Source: Panopea generosa
Taxonomy: Eukaryota > Mollusca > Bivalvia > Adapedonta > Hiatellidae
Reading direction: 5' to 3'
DNA length: 64,000 nucleotides
Assembly: GCA_029582155.1 (NCBI GenBank)
Contig: CM055900.1
Span: 40,655,236-40,719,235, forward strand
Shown: one piece after another, positions 51,701-58,932 of the stretch
Position numbering within the stretch: the first letter of the stretch is position 1
Layout: every line of letters starts with the position of its first letter
The notes under the pieces: model-generated
Database searches by the model: none
What the model was told of the DNA's origin: nothing
What the model saw: only the letters and a program-made list of their open reading frames with translations
Translations under genes and position numbers: made by a program

Positions 51701-54487
51701 AGCAGTATATCCTTGTAAAAATTTGTAGCATTGTTTCATGATAGGATTGGCAATGATACATCAATATAATCCTCCTTTCAGTTTACCTTTCAAAGTATAG
51801 CTTAGGTAAATGACCTTAAAACTTTCTTGCTGTCAATCAGTCGTCTGGAGAGGGTCACCCTCGGCCGAGATCACTTATCTCTCAATGTCAACTTAGTAAG
51901 GGCATAAGTTTGAGTCCTGCTCCCTAAAAAACTTTAAGTGAGAAAGTTTGCCAATTACTTGCAGAAGAACGGTGGTTCTACTCAGATTCATTCTGAGGTC
52001 TTCCTCCACCAATAAAACTGGATATGCCATATTATATATAACCGGAAATGTGTTGAAAATGGCTTTAAACCCAGTAAAGAAAGAAAGTCATCTAGAGCAG
52101 TGTTCAATAATGGCAGTGAGTATAACTGCAATGTATTTCAGCTAACCAGTGTGTTACATATTATGGCTTTTAAAGAATTGCAAAATACCAATTATCCTTG
52201 AGAGGTCATATGACACAATTTGGTTTTGTGAATAGCAAGCCAAGTCCATCAACATTTATACACACTCTTGTACTGTAGTTATAATGCTAAGGCATAACAT
52301 ATTAATTGCTACATTATCATTCCTGCTGTCCTGACCAGGTTTTATTTTCATAAAAAAAAAAAAATCAAATATAAAAAAAAAATCCTCCCCCACCTTCCCT
52401 TTATAAGGAAAATTTGGATGATAATCTAGCAAATAATTTTTAATGGCTTAATATGTTGCATAGTGTTTTGTGATGGTTGACTCAGTTGACAAAACTGCCA
52501 AATGTGTGCAAGAATAGATTAAAACACACTGGGGTTCAGGCAACATTCAAGTGCACTAGGTACATGTTTCCCTTTAATACTAGCTTTGTATGATTTCACA
52601 TTAAGTTGGTGTCCTCAAAACTGAAATGTGAGGTGAATGAATCAAGTTTTGATATTAATTTATAGTTTATACTTGATTAAATTAAACAGTTTAAACATGT
52701 TTATAAAGGATTTCATAACAAGTACATGTATGTGCTTGTTCTTAAAAATATAAGAGATTTGTTTGATGAAAAACAATACGAATCAAATGCATTTATATAT
52801 ATAAAGCATTTAAAAATAAGTATGGACGCTTGTACATTAAACTAAATATTTATTAGATAAAAAAATGTCCCCAGTGAGTTCCATTTAGTGTAGTATTGCT
52901 ATTAGTGTAGTATTTAGCAATTAAAGTTATCTTTGATTCATGTATTCTTTTTATATTTACAATATCATTGTAGCAGTGGAACAAAACAGCATATTTATCT
53001 TTTGTTGATGTTTTTTTTTCAGACACTGTATCTCCTCCTCATTCTCTTCCCTCCTTCCAACCACCTGTTGAGACTATAACAAAGAGTGTGGGTGCATGTT
53101 CTGTGATGAAAGGTGTTGGCAATAGAGATGACCAGATTATTATATCAGGCGAAACAACTAGCTGTGATGAAACGCCATATGCAGCTTACTGGAAATCTGT
53201 AAGTTTAAGGTTCAGGGCAGATTTTTATACACTTTTATACATGGTACAAATCAGAAAGACTTTTTTAAGCCCATGCCATTCAAAAAATGGTGTTGTCGCA
53301 TTAAGTGTTACCCATGTCCCTTGGTAAGTGCATTCATCCGTAAAATGGATAACTTCTGATAGAGTGTATTTAATGTAATTTTAGTGAAAAGCTGTATAAT
53401 TATGAAACATAGCCCATGATCAATATTTGTAAATGTCAGTCAAATTTTAAAAATGTTATTGCCCCCTCTTCATTTTATTCTTAAGACTTTGGTAAAATTT
53501 ACTAACATACAGCAGGGGTATCCATGTCCTTTGGACACATTTCTAGTTTAATTTCAGAGTCATATTGCATTGTTCTTGTTGCACAATGTTAGAGTAATGT
53601 TAAAACATTCAATTGGCTGAATCATATTTTCAAGTAATGTATTTGTGACAATTGCTTATCATGCCAGCCCGTGTGGTTCTGGCTAAGAATAAAATCACTG
53701 TCAATCTCTGCAGAGGGGTAGGAATCCTCGGAATGGGTGTCATTTTCATTTTATCATTTTTTGTCATGTTCACTATTGTTGATAAATTATCAAACCCTGA
53801 GTGGTTCCAGGGAGCCATGATTGATGACAACAATAGGATCACTGGCTTATCCACGTCATAAGAGGTGACAAATTTAGTAATATGATAGAATTTGCTGAAA
53901 CTCTGCAGTACTGCAGGTATCAAGGTTCTAGGATCATTCTGCATATTCATTTGTTGATGTATTTTTTAATCTGAATGTTAATTTGTTGTTTTTGTACATG
54001 TAGAGTGAACCTGGAATCTTCATTCCTGTTGGCGTCGAATAACCTAGAATGTGTTGGTACGCCATAAAACCGTATTCATTCACTATCATGCCAAACTTGA
54101 AAATTGCATAACAAAAAAAACCCTTTCTTATATTTACCTTTCCTTCAGCATGCTTAGTATATATATGTAATGTTGTATTATTAACAGACTGTTAAGTCGC
54201 TTACAGGTAAACAATACAGCTGTTATACATAGCCACTCCTACAAATGATCACTACTGGGGCAGGAAATATTGACGCTACAATAAATTAGTTATTTATTCA
54301 ATCACATAGTTCTTTGATATAAGTTAAAAATTGTAAAAAGATTGTTTTCTATCTATTGCATCTGAGCCATTTTAGATGCAACATAATTAATAAAATAACA
54401 TTTCTGCTTCAGCTTCTCACCTCCCTGGCTGTGAAAACTGACATTGCTATTGGGCATAAACTACAGGAATTCAAATCAACCTTGTAA
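17339..54487 (+). CDS. acd: ACD/TPP1-like shelterin protein, 12 coding exons, 2063 aa
   Basis: Exons: 17339-17458, 32336-32439, 34609-34705, 35823-35911, 37806-37865, 39532-39692, 40286-40375, 43203-43340, 44156-44310, 46390-51316, 53023-53198, 54413-54487. All have GT/AG ends and compatible phases; the total is 6192 nt with no internal stop. Family evidence: exon 1 has LKPWIKNYIL, like the LRPWIRELIL opening of the vertebrate TPP1 OB fold; exon 2 has STDGCVSITTVILNEAI, like its SDGTHSVRCLVTREAL; exon 4 has EYILLVEKFSFWD, like FYLQVDRFSLLP; exon 6 has SIHLTQLLEEM, like the POT1-binding LSLSQLLDEM. TPP1 joins POT1 and TIN2 at telomeres and recruits telomerase through its OB fold. Vertebrate TPP1 is about 460-540 aa; the excess is exon 10. 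The family call is by eye, so a profile search should confirm it. Confidence 0.82.
17642..18045 (+). repeat. left terminal inverted repeat of the MULE-like element
   Basis: Tandem CACCGGAAAA/CACCGAAAAA units (from 17651 and from 17812) are separated by a roughly 160-bp unit repeated twice (AATATATCAAATTTA... to GTGTTTTTCGGTTTC). It ends in a block at 18006-18045 that is mirrored at the right end. The left terminus is longer than the right because of this internal duplication. Confidence 0.8.
18736..18744 (+). promoter_or_regulatory. TATA box before the SGNH hydrolase gene
   Basis: TATATAAAA, 54 bp before the ATG at 18798. It suggests the element supplies its own core promoter. Direct repeats of ACTCGTATGTCAA occur just upstream (near 18630 and 18707). 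Confidence 0.5.
18798..19593 (+). CDS. element-borne SGNH/GDSL-like hydrolase, 2 exons, 180 aa
   Basis: Exon 1 is 18798-18878 (27 codons, donor GTAAGA) and exon 2 is 19132-19593 (acceptor TTTATAG), both phase 0. All four SGNH blocks are visible: nucleophile GDSY (residues 11-14), Gly in FGKGGMM, Asn in VFVNIGGND, and the Asp/His pair in DDKVHF. The family hydrolyses esters (lipids, acyl or acetyl groups); the substrate here is unknown. The frame is intact, unlike the neighbouring element genes. Esterase and PHD domains are also known together in ORF1 of CR1-type retrotransposons, so capture from a LINE is an alternative origin. Poly(A) signals at 19613-19618 and 19635-19640 suggest it is its own transcription unit. 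Confidence 0.8.
20093..20100 (+). promoter_or_regulatory. TATA box before the PHD-OTU gene
   Basis: TATATAAA lies 45 bp before the ATG of the PHD exon, a second self-contained core promoter inside the element. Confidence 0.5.
20145..20350 (+). CDS. PHD-finger exon of the element protein
   Basis: Starts MDTCPCVICTKEC. The zinc ligands follow the PHD order C4HC3: Cys6, Cys9, Cys20, Cys23, His28, Cys31, Cys51, Cys54. PHD fingers read histone H3 tails. The exon ends GCAAG|GTAAGA in phase 2, which fits the exon beginning at 22580 (G completes Arg). It is therefore probably the N terminus of the OTU/transposase polyprotein, separated by a 2.2-kb intron full of ATT repeats. Confidence 0.75.
21520..22560 (+). 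repeat. higher-order tandem repeat with (ATT)n cores, six copies
   Basis: A marker CGGTCTCGTCCTACCATAG recurs at about 21618, 21822, 22014, 22198, 22389 and 22538 (one with CAG), spaced about 150-205 bp. Each unit has an ATT-rich microsatellite followed by this marker and CACTTCACTGCTGTTTC. The last unit carries the genuine acceptor CACTTTCAG at 22579, so the array looks like repeated duplication of the intron's 3' end. Confidence 0.85.
22580..24399 (+). pseudogene. decayed OTU protease and MULE transposase polyprotein
   Basis: After the acceptor at 22579 the frame runs RLQTALIGKKHATLM... to QLWPL. A one-base loss near 22757 shifts it into the OTU region: GDGNCLYRAVS with catalytic Cys (22794-22796) and NHFVPLV with catalytic His (23205-23207). 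The frame shifts again near 23400-23430, continues to LAPHGN, hits TAA at 23996-23998, resumes as IGPSDYLRTPDY and KYDEVTRPTGLQQIRDKKK, and shifts near 24295 into LYTDEQITDLKKLCC and ILGVDKTFNL. That last string is the first catalytic-Asp motif of MULE transposases. It stops four codons later, so the remaining catalytic core is absent. OTU enzymes cleave ubiquitin-like conjugates; some MULEs carry cysteine proteases. Confidence 0.75.
23295..23374. repeat. perfect 28-bp inverted repeat in the OTU reading frame
   Basis: 23295-23322 is the exact reverse complement of 23347-23374, separated by 24 bases. It falls in the Ser/Thr/Asp-rich segment after the OTU domain (encoding IDCTSS/SSVNS-type residues). 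It could fold as a strong hairpin in RNA, and its instability may explain the frame loss just after it. Confidence 0.85.
24481..24760 (+). repeat. 205-bp-spaced direct duplication, two copies
   Basis: A block beginning GCTTGTGATACACACGCCGA occurs at 24481 and again at 24686, near-identical over about 75 bases and ending in a GCAGGTA-like stretch. It sits just after the transposase remnant, so it may have replaced the missing part of the gene. Confidence 0.8.
24780..25610 (+). repeat. 256-bp tandem repeat, three copies plus a partial
   Basis: TTATTCTGAATT recurs at about 24806, 25067, 25321 and 25577, with near-identical AT-rich sequence between. No coding potential. The short open frames in it are the same repeat translated three times. 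Confidence 0.85.
25843..26109 (-). repeat. right terminal inverted repeat of the MULE-like element
   Basis: Reads inward from 26109 as TAGAAACACCGGAAAACACC with five CCGGTGTTTT-type units (26005-26100). It continues with a block matching the left end (CAATTTAGTA, GTGTTTTTCG, TTTCTCA) and closes with the 25843-25883 segment. Confidence 0.8.
27708..27762 (+). repeat. (TTG/TGC/ATG)n trinucleotide run
   Basis: An imperfect triplet repeat (TTGCTGCTGC to GATGATGATG). It is simple sequence, not coding. Confidence 0.8.
29100..30080 (+). mobile_element. LINE reverse-transcriptase C-terminal fragment, split by a SINE
   Basis: Encodes LWDMEFNPSKCQVIYTSQCQ, then TIAEDLTWNTHNNITKQANQ and TLRFLRR. After the SINE it resumes as NIKIHSEDLKSIAYKTLVHS and QLEYCSSLWSPYTET. 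This is the thumb-side region downstream of YADD in CR1/L2/Jockey-like elements. Stops and frameshifts show it is inactive. It may belong to the same family as the piece at 14350-15800, but the two do not overlap. Confidence 0.85.
29356..29643 (-). mobile_element. tRNA-headed SINE, copy 3, nested in a LINE
   Basis: A 288-bp insertion with identical target duplications TTTTTAAGAAGA (29344-29355 and 29644-29655). On the minus strand the A box TAGCTCAGTCG is near 29631-29621 and the B box GAGTTTGAATCCC near 29590-29577; the tail is TCAATCAATCAATCAAT. The perfect duplication makes it the youngest-looking of the three copies. Confidence 0.93.
31417..31590. mobile_element. 174-bp MITE with 31-bp terminal inverted repeats
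   Basis: The left end AGGTCATAATAAATTAATTG...ATTATCA is mirrored by the right end with one mismatch over 31 bases. The interior is C/T-rich (CCCTGCCTGCCC, CTCGCCCTCCCC). No coding. A diverged second copy lies at 52289-52449. Confidence 0.9.
32336..32439 (+). CDS. acd: acd coding exon 2 (OB fold)
   Basis: The acceptor TTTTTCAG precedes it and GTAAGT follows. Only one frame is open, and it starts in phase 0, as exon 1 requires. It encodes VTKISTDGCVSITTVILNEAI, which aligns with OB-fold strands of vertebrate TPP1. It ends with two bases of an Ala codon completed by exon 3. Confidence 0.85.
33234..34452. mobile_element. non-autonomous element with about 165-bp internal repeats bearing AGGTCAAGGTCA
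   Basis: Starts TATGCCCCCACCC and ends GGGGGGCATG, short inverted ends. Inside, five to six diverged units repeat TTTGTCATGCATAGATGGAT, ACATGACGACGTGT, AAGACCCACACC and CCTCAAAGGTCAAGGTCACA (at about 33412, 33576, 33741, 33903 variant, 34030). This type is common in molluscan DNA as I know it. It lies in acd intron 2. Confidence 0.75.
34609..34705 (+). CDS. acd: acd coding exon 3 (OB fold, acidic loop)
   Basis: The acceptor is ACTTGCAG and the donor GTATG. It encodes LNEDEEGTPADWSSALLIL and then RQFTVEFRDSNRQ. The acidic run lies where vertebrate TPP1 carries glutamates of the telomerase-contacting TEL patch (SDWEEKEF region). That functional equivalence is inference. Confidence 0.85.
34740..34850 (+). 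repeat. short AT-rich tandem repeat
   Basis: Three to four diverged copies of TGATATAATGTAAATACTG, about 33 bp apart, just after acd exon 3. Confidence 0.75.
35288..35470 (+). mobile_element. SINE-like repeat (CTCCACCAATAAAAC family), plus copy
   Basis: Contains GTTTAAAGTGAGAAGATTTG and TTCTCCACCAATAAAACAAGG, shared in order with the better-preserved copy at 51850-52088. It lies in acd intron 3. Confidence 0.55.
35627..35760 (-). mobile_element. SINE-like repeat (CTCCACCAATAAAAC family), minus copy, 3' part
   Basis: Its reverse complement reads ACCAATAAAACTGGATATGCCATATATAACC...AAATGGCGTTAAACCCCC, matching the 3' half of the repeat at 51850-52088. It ends about 60 bp before acd exon 4. Confidence 0.7.
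35823..35911 (+). CDS. acd: acd coding exon 4 (OB fold)
   Basis: Acceptor TATTGCAG, donor GTCAGT. It encodes NGGEYILLVEKFSFWDLQQG, the clearest match to the late OB strand of TPP1 (FYLQVDRFSLLP). The last two bases join exon 5 to form Cys. Confidence 0.87.
36056..36313 (+). mobile_element. short TIR element (AGCTCGCCGG family), copy 2
   Basis: Begins AGCTCGCCGGGACG and ends GGGGCGAGCT, with the same interior as 12868-13080 inverted. It explains the open frame at 36092-36490, which I do not count as a gene. It lies in acd intron 4. Confidence 0.75.
36314..37805 (+). other. rest of acd intron 4
   Basis: AT-rich, with a short direct repeat near 36672-36720 (AAACTGCATGCCA...). No gene supported. 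Confidence 0.6.
37806..37865 (+). CDS. acd: acd coding exon 5
   Basis: Acceptor TTTTTCAG, donor GTGAGT. It encodes MEVPAIRAMADQKVKENKA, corresponding to the helix that closes the TPP1 OB fold. Phases agree on both sides. Confidence 0.82.
37929..38290 (+). mobile_element. fragment of the AGCTCTAYTGRCTAAAGGCC element family
   Basis: Begins AGCTCTACTGACTAAAGGCC and shares TTAACTTTTCTTGTAAACAC...GTAGCACC with 58395-58932. The end is not clear. It lies in acd intron 5. Confidence 0.6.
39532..39692 (+). CDS. acd: acd coding exon 6 (POT1-binding-like helix)
   Basis: Acceptor TTTACAG, donor GTGAGT. Residues 176-186 of the assembled protein (SIHLTQLLEEM) align with the vertebrate TPP1 helix LSLSQLLDEM, located just C-terminal to the OB fold in the POT1-binding domain. 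The order OB fold, then this helix, is the TPP1 arrangement. Confidence 0.85.
39808..39905 (+). repeat. G-rich minisatellite, about four 25-bp copies
   Basis: Repeated GGGAAGRACTWWGGAGGATGG units. On the plus strand (acd transcript) it is purine-only and GGAGG-rich. It lies in intron 6. Confidence 0.8.
40286..40375 (+). CDS. acd: acd coding exon 7
   Basis: Acceptor TCTTTCAG, donor GTATG, phase 1 at both ends. It encodes ENFMKQLLKPFRVDEFLIP and a following helical KSQEKLLEQIK. This may extend the POT1-binding region. No independent domain is recognised. Confidence 0.78.
40821..41165 (+). mobile_element. diverged AGCTCTAYTGRC-family copy
   Basis: CCTCTACTGACCAAAGGCCATAAGGGCTTATG begins it, followed by two diverged units of TCTGATC...TTGAACTT. 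It lies in acd intron 7. Confidence 0.5.
41190..41650 (+). mobile_element. ATGCCCCG-family repeat with about 180-bp internal units
   Basis: Starts ATGCCCCGCCACTGCTCGTAG. Two and a half units share TTAGTTGTGATTGGAATTTTAAAT, CACAAATGTTCACTAGGACA and GACTTGGGTCTGTTAGTCAAAGG. Architecture is like 33234-34452 but the sequence differs. The right end is not defined. It lies in acd intron 7. Confidence 0.65.
42524..42660 (+). mobile_element. short AGCTCTAYTGRC-family fragment
   Basis: AGCTAGGAGTCAG...GGCTTATATCATGGTAATTTAT is shared with 58395-58932. A nearby inverted repeat (TTAGATAAAA...TTTTTATCTAA, 42619-42658) may be its decayed interior. Confidence 0.5.
42956..43145 (+). mobile_element. tRNA-derived SINE of a second family
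   Basis: The head TGCATGGTCCAGTGGTAGAG (A box) is followed 40 bases later by GGGTTTGATCC (B box). A body with TATCCTTGAGCAAGACAATT and an A/T-rich AAATAAATAAG end follow. Ends just before acd exon 8. Confidence 0.75.
43203..43340 (+). CDS. acd: acd coding exon 8
   Basis: Acceptor TGTTTACAG, donor GTAGAT (weaker than the others), phase 1 both sides. It encodes an acidic, Asp/Gln-rich stretch beginning EWQPDYRPSQTPDGEEM. No domain recognised. The open frame and matching phases support it. Confidence 0.75.
43855..43955 (-). mobile_element. truncated copy of the (TCAA)n SINE family
   Basis: Shares ACAGACGATCAGTTAACATAACCACTGTT and CCTGGGATCC with the full copies at 3611, 10541 and 29356. The tRNA head is missing. 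It lies in acd intron 8. Confidence 0.75.
44156..44310 (+). CDS. acd: acd coding exon 9
   Basis: Acceptor CATTACAG, donor GTAGG. It enters in phase 1 and leaves in phase 0. It contains a hydrophobic ELGKDHAINNILQGVMDD segment and ends in a TQSQSQSQ run, so it forms the transition into the low-complexity part of the protein. Confidence 0.77.
45115..46146. mobile_element. 1-kb element with TTTTCGTGGG inverted ends
   Basis: The left end has TTATTTTCGTGGGTA. The right end, read inward, is TACTGTGAAATCATTAATTTTCGTGGGGTAC. A second TTCGTGGGGA lies just inside the left end. The interior is AT-rich and non-coding. Both ends lie in acd intron 9, close before the giant exon. Confidence 0.55.
46390..51316 (+). 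CDS. acd: acd giant coding exon 10 (1642 codons, disordered extension)
   Basis: The acceptor is GAGTTTCAG and the donor CAAG|GTAAGA. The frame stays open for 4.9 kb in AT-rich DNA, which cannot be chance. Composition is Lys/Ser/Asn/Glu-rich with few hydrophobics. Features: three tandem copies of TQLDSK (residues 370-387); PIVISSDS (about 464-470), a good SUMO-interacting motif; many basic clusters (for example MLKRKRS, KPRKRKG) that could be nuclear signals; a proline/serine block with repeated TQPF near 49970-50110; and GIHKFF (about 50935), resembling a degenerate PIP box. It occupies the position of the Ser/Pro-rich linker of vertebrate TPP1 but is several times longer. Function unknown. 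Confidence 0.88.
51850..52088 (+). mobile_element. SINE-like repeat (CTCCACCAATAAAAC family), best copy
   Basis: Has a B-box-like AAGTTTGAGTCCTGC, CTTTAAGTGAGAAAGTTTGCC and TTCCTCCACCAATAAAACTGG. It ends AAATGGCTTTAAACCCAGTAAAGAAAGAAAG, a simple 3' tail. An A box is not clear. It lies in acd intron 10. Confidence 0.7.
52289..52449. mobile_element. MITE, second copy of the 31417-31590 family
   Basis: Ends AAGGCATAACATATTAATTGC and, read inward from the right, AAGCCATTAAAAATTATTTGC. Both continue TAGATTATC or TACATTATC. The interior keeps the A-run and CCTCCCCCACC tract. Confidence 0.8.
53023..53198 (+). CDS. acd: acd coding exon 11
   Basis: A poly-T tract and CAG acceptor precede it, and GTAAGT follows. 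It joins exon 10 in phase 1. It encodes a Pro/Ser start (PPHSLPSFQPP), then RDDQIIISGETTSCDETPYA. The DQIIISGE string resembles DDIIISGEQ in exon 10, possibly a repeated short interaction motif. Confidence 0.8.
54413..54487 (+). CDS. acd: acd terminal coding exon 12
   Basis: Acceptor TGCTTCAG, 24 codons and a TAA. It encodes a compact hydrophobic C terminus (LLTSLAVKTDIAIGHKLQEF). In vertebrate TPP1 the C terminus binds TIN2, and this ordered tail after a long disordered region would suit that role. This is inference. Confidence 0.78.
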   Translation, partial: LLTSLAVKTDIAIGHKLQEFKSTL

Positions 54488-56034
54488 GATGATGCAAACT
54501 TGAGTATTGATGACTTCTGATGTTCCAAGAAACAGATGCAGAGATAAATGCACATGTTTTGTTGATATGTGGGGTGCCATTCAGAATTGTGTCAATTATG
54601 TTAACTATAAACATGCTGGTTATTAGACACAAGTTTCTTCAACTGTTTCAATGCATGTTTTAAGAGAGACAGAATGGAACATGCAATAATGGCTGAAAAA
54701 AGATGCAATGTTGAGAAGATGCATGGGATAAAGAAACCTTATGTTAAATGTTAAAGGTCTGTTCTAGATAAATGTGATATAAAAGAGATTGTTACACAAA
54801 CATTACCTGATATAGATAAATGTAAAACGTCTTATTAAATTGTTTGATGAAAATGAAATATAGCCAAATGCTTTATGGAAAATGGTGTTAAGCTAAACAA
54901 AAGAAATTGGAATTTTACAAGAAAAATGTCTACATAATTTTGTCTCAAATTTGGAATGATATGCAAATAAAGCAACATTGGTCCTTTGTTTAAAGGATTA
55001 AATCAGAGTATCTTGTCTGAACTTGAAAGTAGTTATTGACTGATACAGTAGAAGGGGGACATAACTGTTGCTTACAGAATTAGTATGTGTGATACAAAAT
55101 TTGAAAATCAACAGAAACTTGGATAAAAGATAAAGTTGAACACTTAACATTTCTTAGTTTTCTTTATTAATTTGTGAAGCTCAAGTTAAAGTCTTGCATA
55201 CTTTGTAAATTGGAGTGCCATGTTCCCTTTGACAATGGAATATGACTGTTGAGCTTTAATTCATCTGGAAATATGAAACTTTGTAATTCATGTTACAATT
55301 TTTCCAAGAAATTCACATTTTCTTTCAAAGAACACTTACCGTAATTTCAATGAAACATGAATAGAAAACTTCTAAAGTCGTGTTTATAATTATGAATTCT
55401 ATTAAAAAAATGGTTGATATTAAGTGTTAAGACTTTCATACTTTGCTGAATTCCATCCCTGATCACATGTTAGATATTTAGTTGCATATTGGACAAGGGT
55501 TTCCCTAGATTTTTACCGAGTGCCGATTTTTCATCCTACACCACTGTCATGCACTTATCCTACACCATGTGACCATGTTGGTATGTTAAAAACATATGAC
55601 ATAACATATCAATTTGACATCCAAAAAGCCATTGTGGTTAAAAATATAATAATTTAAATTCAAATAATTATTGAATGTGTTTGGTTTGCAAATAAAATAA
55701 TCTTACTTGACTTTTTCGGTTCAGATAGAAAATTCCGTCCCTTGGCATAGCTATTTTCATGGGAACTTGGCAAAGTTTCGTTCATGCCAAAACAGTTATC
55801 CTTCAAGATGGAATTTTCTATACCAACCACATACCCATGTAAAATTCTTATATAAGGGAATACAGTGCAATCACAATCTGCAAGTTTTGTGTATTTAAAT
55901 ATTTATTGATATTGGTTAGTACTGGAAATTATGAAAAATGCAGAATTTAAGAGCGAAGTTTAATGTGATGTTGGTTAAATGGCACACAGAAATGTTTGAA
56001 TAGAATGTACTCGTGTTCATGCATGAGATCAGTA
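54488..56034 (+). other. 3' flank of acd
   Basis: Probable 3' UTR (poly(A) signal at 54966-54971), then AT-rich sequence without supported genes up to the minisatellite. Confidence 0.55.
54966..54971 (+). terminator. candidate poly(A) signal of acd
   Basis: AATAAA about 480 bp after the acd stop codon, the first good hexamer I noticed in the 3' flank. The real cleavage site is not visible. Confidence 0.35.
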
Positions 56035-58270
56035 TTTACATCTGTGAATGTGTACTCATATAGGGAAGTTGGCAACATAGTAGTACCATCTGAAACTTTA
56101 CATCTATGAATGTATACTCATATAGGGATGTTGGCTGTCTAGTAGTACCATCTGAAACTTTACATCCATGAATGTGTACTCATATAGGGATGTTGGCATC
56201 CTAGTAGTACCATCTGAAACTTTACATCCATGAATGTGTACTCATATAGGGAAGTTGGCATCTTAGTAGTACCATCTGAAACTTTACATCTTTGAATGTG
56301 TACTCATATAGGGATGTTGGCAGCCTAGTAGTACCATCTGAAACTTTACATCTATGAATGTATACTCATATAGGGATGTTGGCATCCTAGTAGTACCATC
56401 TGAAACTTTACATCCATGAATGTGTACTCATATAGGGAAGTTGGCATCTTAGTAGTACCATCTGAAACTTTACATCTGTGAATGTGTACTTGTATAGGGA
56501 TGTTGGCAGCCTAGTAGTACCATCTGAAACTTTACATCTATGAATGTGTACTCATACAGGGATGTTGGCAGCCTAGTCGTACCATCTGAAACTTTACATC
56601 TATGAATGTGTACTCATACAGTGATGTTGGCAGCCTAGTAGTACCATCTGAAACTTTACATCTATGAATGTGTACTCATATAGGGATGTTGGCAGCCTAG
56701 TAGTACCATCTGAAACTTTACATCTATGAATGTATACTCATACAGGGATGTTGGCAGCCTAGTAGTACCATCTGAAACTTTACATCTATGAATGTTTACT
56801 CATATAGGGATGTTGGCAGCCTAGTAGTACCATCTGAAACTTTACATCTATGAATGTGTACTTGTACAGGGATGTTGGCAGCCTAGTAGTACCATCTGAA
56901 ACTTTACATCTATGAATGTGTACTTGTATAGGGATGTTGGCAGCCTAGTAGTACCATCTGAAACTTTACATCTATGAATGTATACTCATATAGGGATGTT
57001 GGCGGTCAAGTAGTACCATCTGAAACTTTACATCTATGAATGTATACTCGTACAGGGATGTTGGCAGCCTGGTAGTACCATCTGAAACTTTACATCTATG
57101 AATGTATACTGGTACAGGGATGTTGGCAGCCTGGTAGTACCATCTGAAACTTTACATCTATGAATGTATACTCATATAGGGATGTTGGCAGTCATGTAGT
57201 ACCATCTGAAACTTTACATCTATGAATGTTTACTCGTACAGGGATGTTGGCAGCCTGGTAGTACCATCTGAAACTATACATCTATGAATGTATACTCATA
57301 AAGGGATGTTGGCAGTCATGTAGTACCATCTGAAACTTTACATCTATGAATGTATACTCGTACAGGGATGTTGGCAGCCTGGTAGTACCATCTGAAACTT
57401 TACATCTATGAATGTATACTCATATAGGGATGTTGGCAGCCTAGAAGTACCATCTGAAACTTTACATCTATGAATGTATACACATTATAGAGATGTTGGC
57501 AGTCAAGTAGTACCATCTGAAACTTTACATCTATGAATGTATACTCATATAGGGATGTTGGCTGTCTAGTAGTACCATCTGAAACTTTACATCTATGAAT
57601 GTATACTCGTACAGGGATGTTGGCATCCGAGTAGTACCATCTGAAACTTTACATCTATGAATGTGTCTTTGTATAGGGATGTTGGCAGTCTAGTAGTACC
57701 ATCTGAAACTTTACATCTATGAATGTGTACTCATATAGGGATGTTGGCAGCCTAGTAGTACCATCTGAAACTTTACATCTATGAATGTGTACTTGTAAAG
57801 GGATGTTGGCAGCCTAGTAGTACCATCTGAAACTTTACATCTATGAATGTATACTCATATAGGGATGTTGGCAGTCAAGTAGTACCATCTGAAACTTTAC
57901 ATCTATGAATGTATACATCGTACAGGGATGTTGGCATCCGAGTAGTACCATCTGAAACTTTACATCTATGAATGTGTCTTTGTATAGGGATGTTTGCAGC
58001 CTAGTAGTACCATCTGAAACTTTACATCTATGAATGTGTACTCATATAGGGATGTTGGCATCCTAGTAGTACCATCTAAAACTTTACATCTATGAATGTG
58101 TACTCATACAGTGATGTTGGCAGCCTAGTAGTACCATCTGAAACTTTACATCTATGAATGTGTACTCATATAGGGATGTTGGCATCCTAGTAGTACCATC
58201 TGAATCTTTACATCTATGAATGTTTACTCATATAGGGATGTTGGCATCCTAGTAGTACCATCTGAAACTT
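56035..58270 (+). repeat. 62-bp minisatellite, about 36 copies
   Basis: Units contain CATCTATGAATGTGTACTCA, TATAGGGATGTTGGCAGCCT and AGTAGTACCATCTGAAACTTTA. Two common variants differ at CATATAGGG/CGTACAGGG and at GTGTACT/GTATACT, and appear in runs. 62 is not a multiple of three and frames close quickly, so it is not coding. Confidence 0.97.
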
Positions 58271-58394
58271 CTTATTGAAGTAATTATTTACAGTTTTTAT
58301 AAAATATCTATGAAAAATACAAATTGATATTTCCTTGAATTTTTTCAATCGTCTTGATTGAAAATGATGAATTTAAATACTTTTTACATTTTTT

Positions 58395-58932
58395 AGCTCT
58401 ATTGGCTAAAGGCCAGAAAGGCTTATATCATGGTAATTTATCCATTTTCCCGTTGTCTGTCCGTCCGTTAACTTTTCTTGTGAACACTGTAGCACCTTCA
58501 GTTTTATCCAATCATGGTCAGGATATTTATATCCATGAAAGTTCAGAGAAGTTCTTGAACATGTTATGGACAGGACAGAGTTATAGCCCCTGACTGATGG
58601 AACACTATAGCACCTTCAGTTTTCATCCAATCATGACCAAACTTGGTCAAATGTTAATATCCATGGAAGTTCTGAGAAGTTCTTGAACATGCAATGGACA
58701 GGACAGAGTTACAGCCCCTGACTGATGGAACACTATATCACCTTCAGTTTTCTTCTGATCTTGACTTAATCGGATGTTTTTGTCCATGTAAACTCGGAAA
58801 AGTTATTAAACCAGCTGTATTGTAACTGAAGTATGGTCCTTGACATATCCAACCCTTACAATTCTTAATGGAAATGTTCATGATTATGAATTCAAAATAT
58901 TTCTTGAACTGGTGAAAATGAGCCAGTAGAGC
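58395..58932 (+). mobile_element. TIR element with about 130-bp internal repeats
   Basis: Begins AGCTCTATTGGCTAAAGGCC and ends GAGCCAGTAGAGC (inverted). Inside are three diverged units with GTAGCACCTTCAGTTTT...CCAATCATG...AAGTTC..GAGAAGTTCTTGAACATG and GACAGGACAGAGTTA. The open frame at 58354 is this repeat. Confidence 0.75.

Noticed and set aside
53652-53950. Overlapping frames on both strands in acd intron 11
   Set aside because: No domain, no fitting splice phases. The exon pair 53198/54413 joins cleanly without it.
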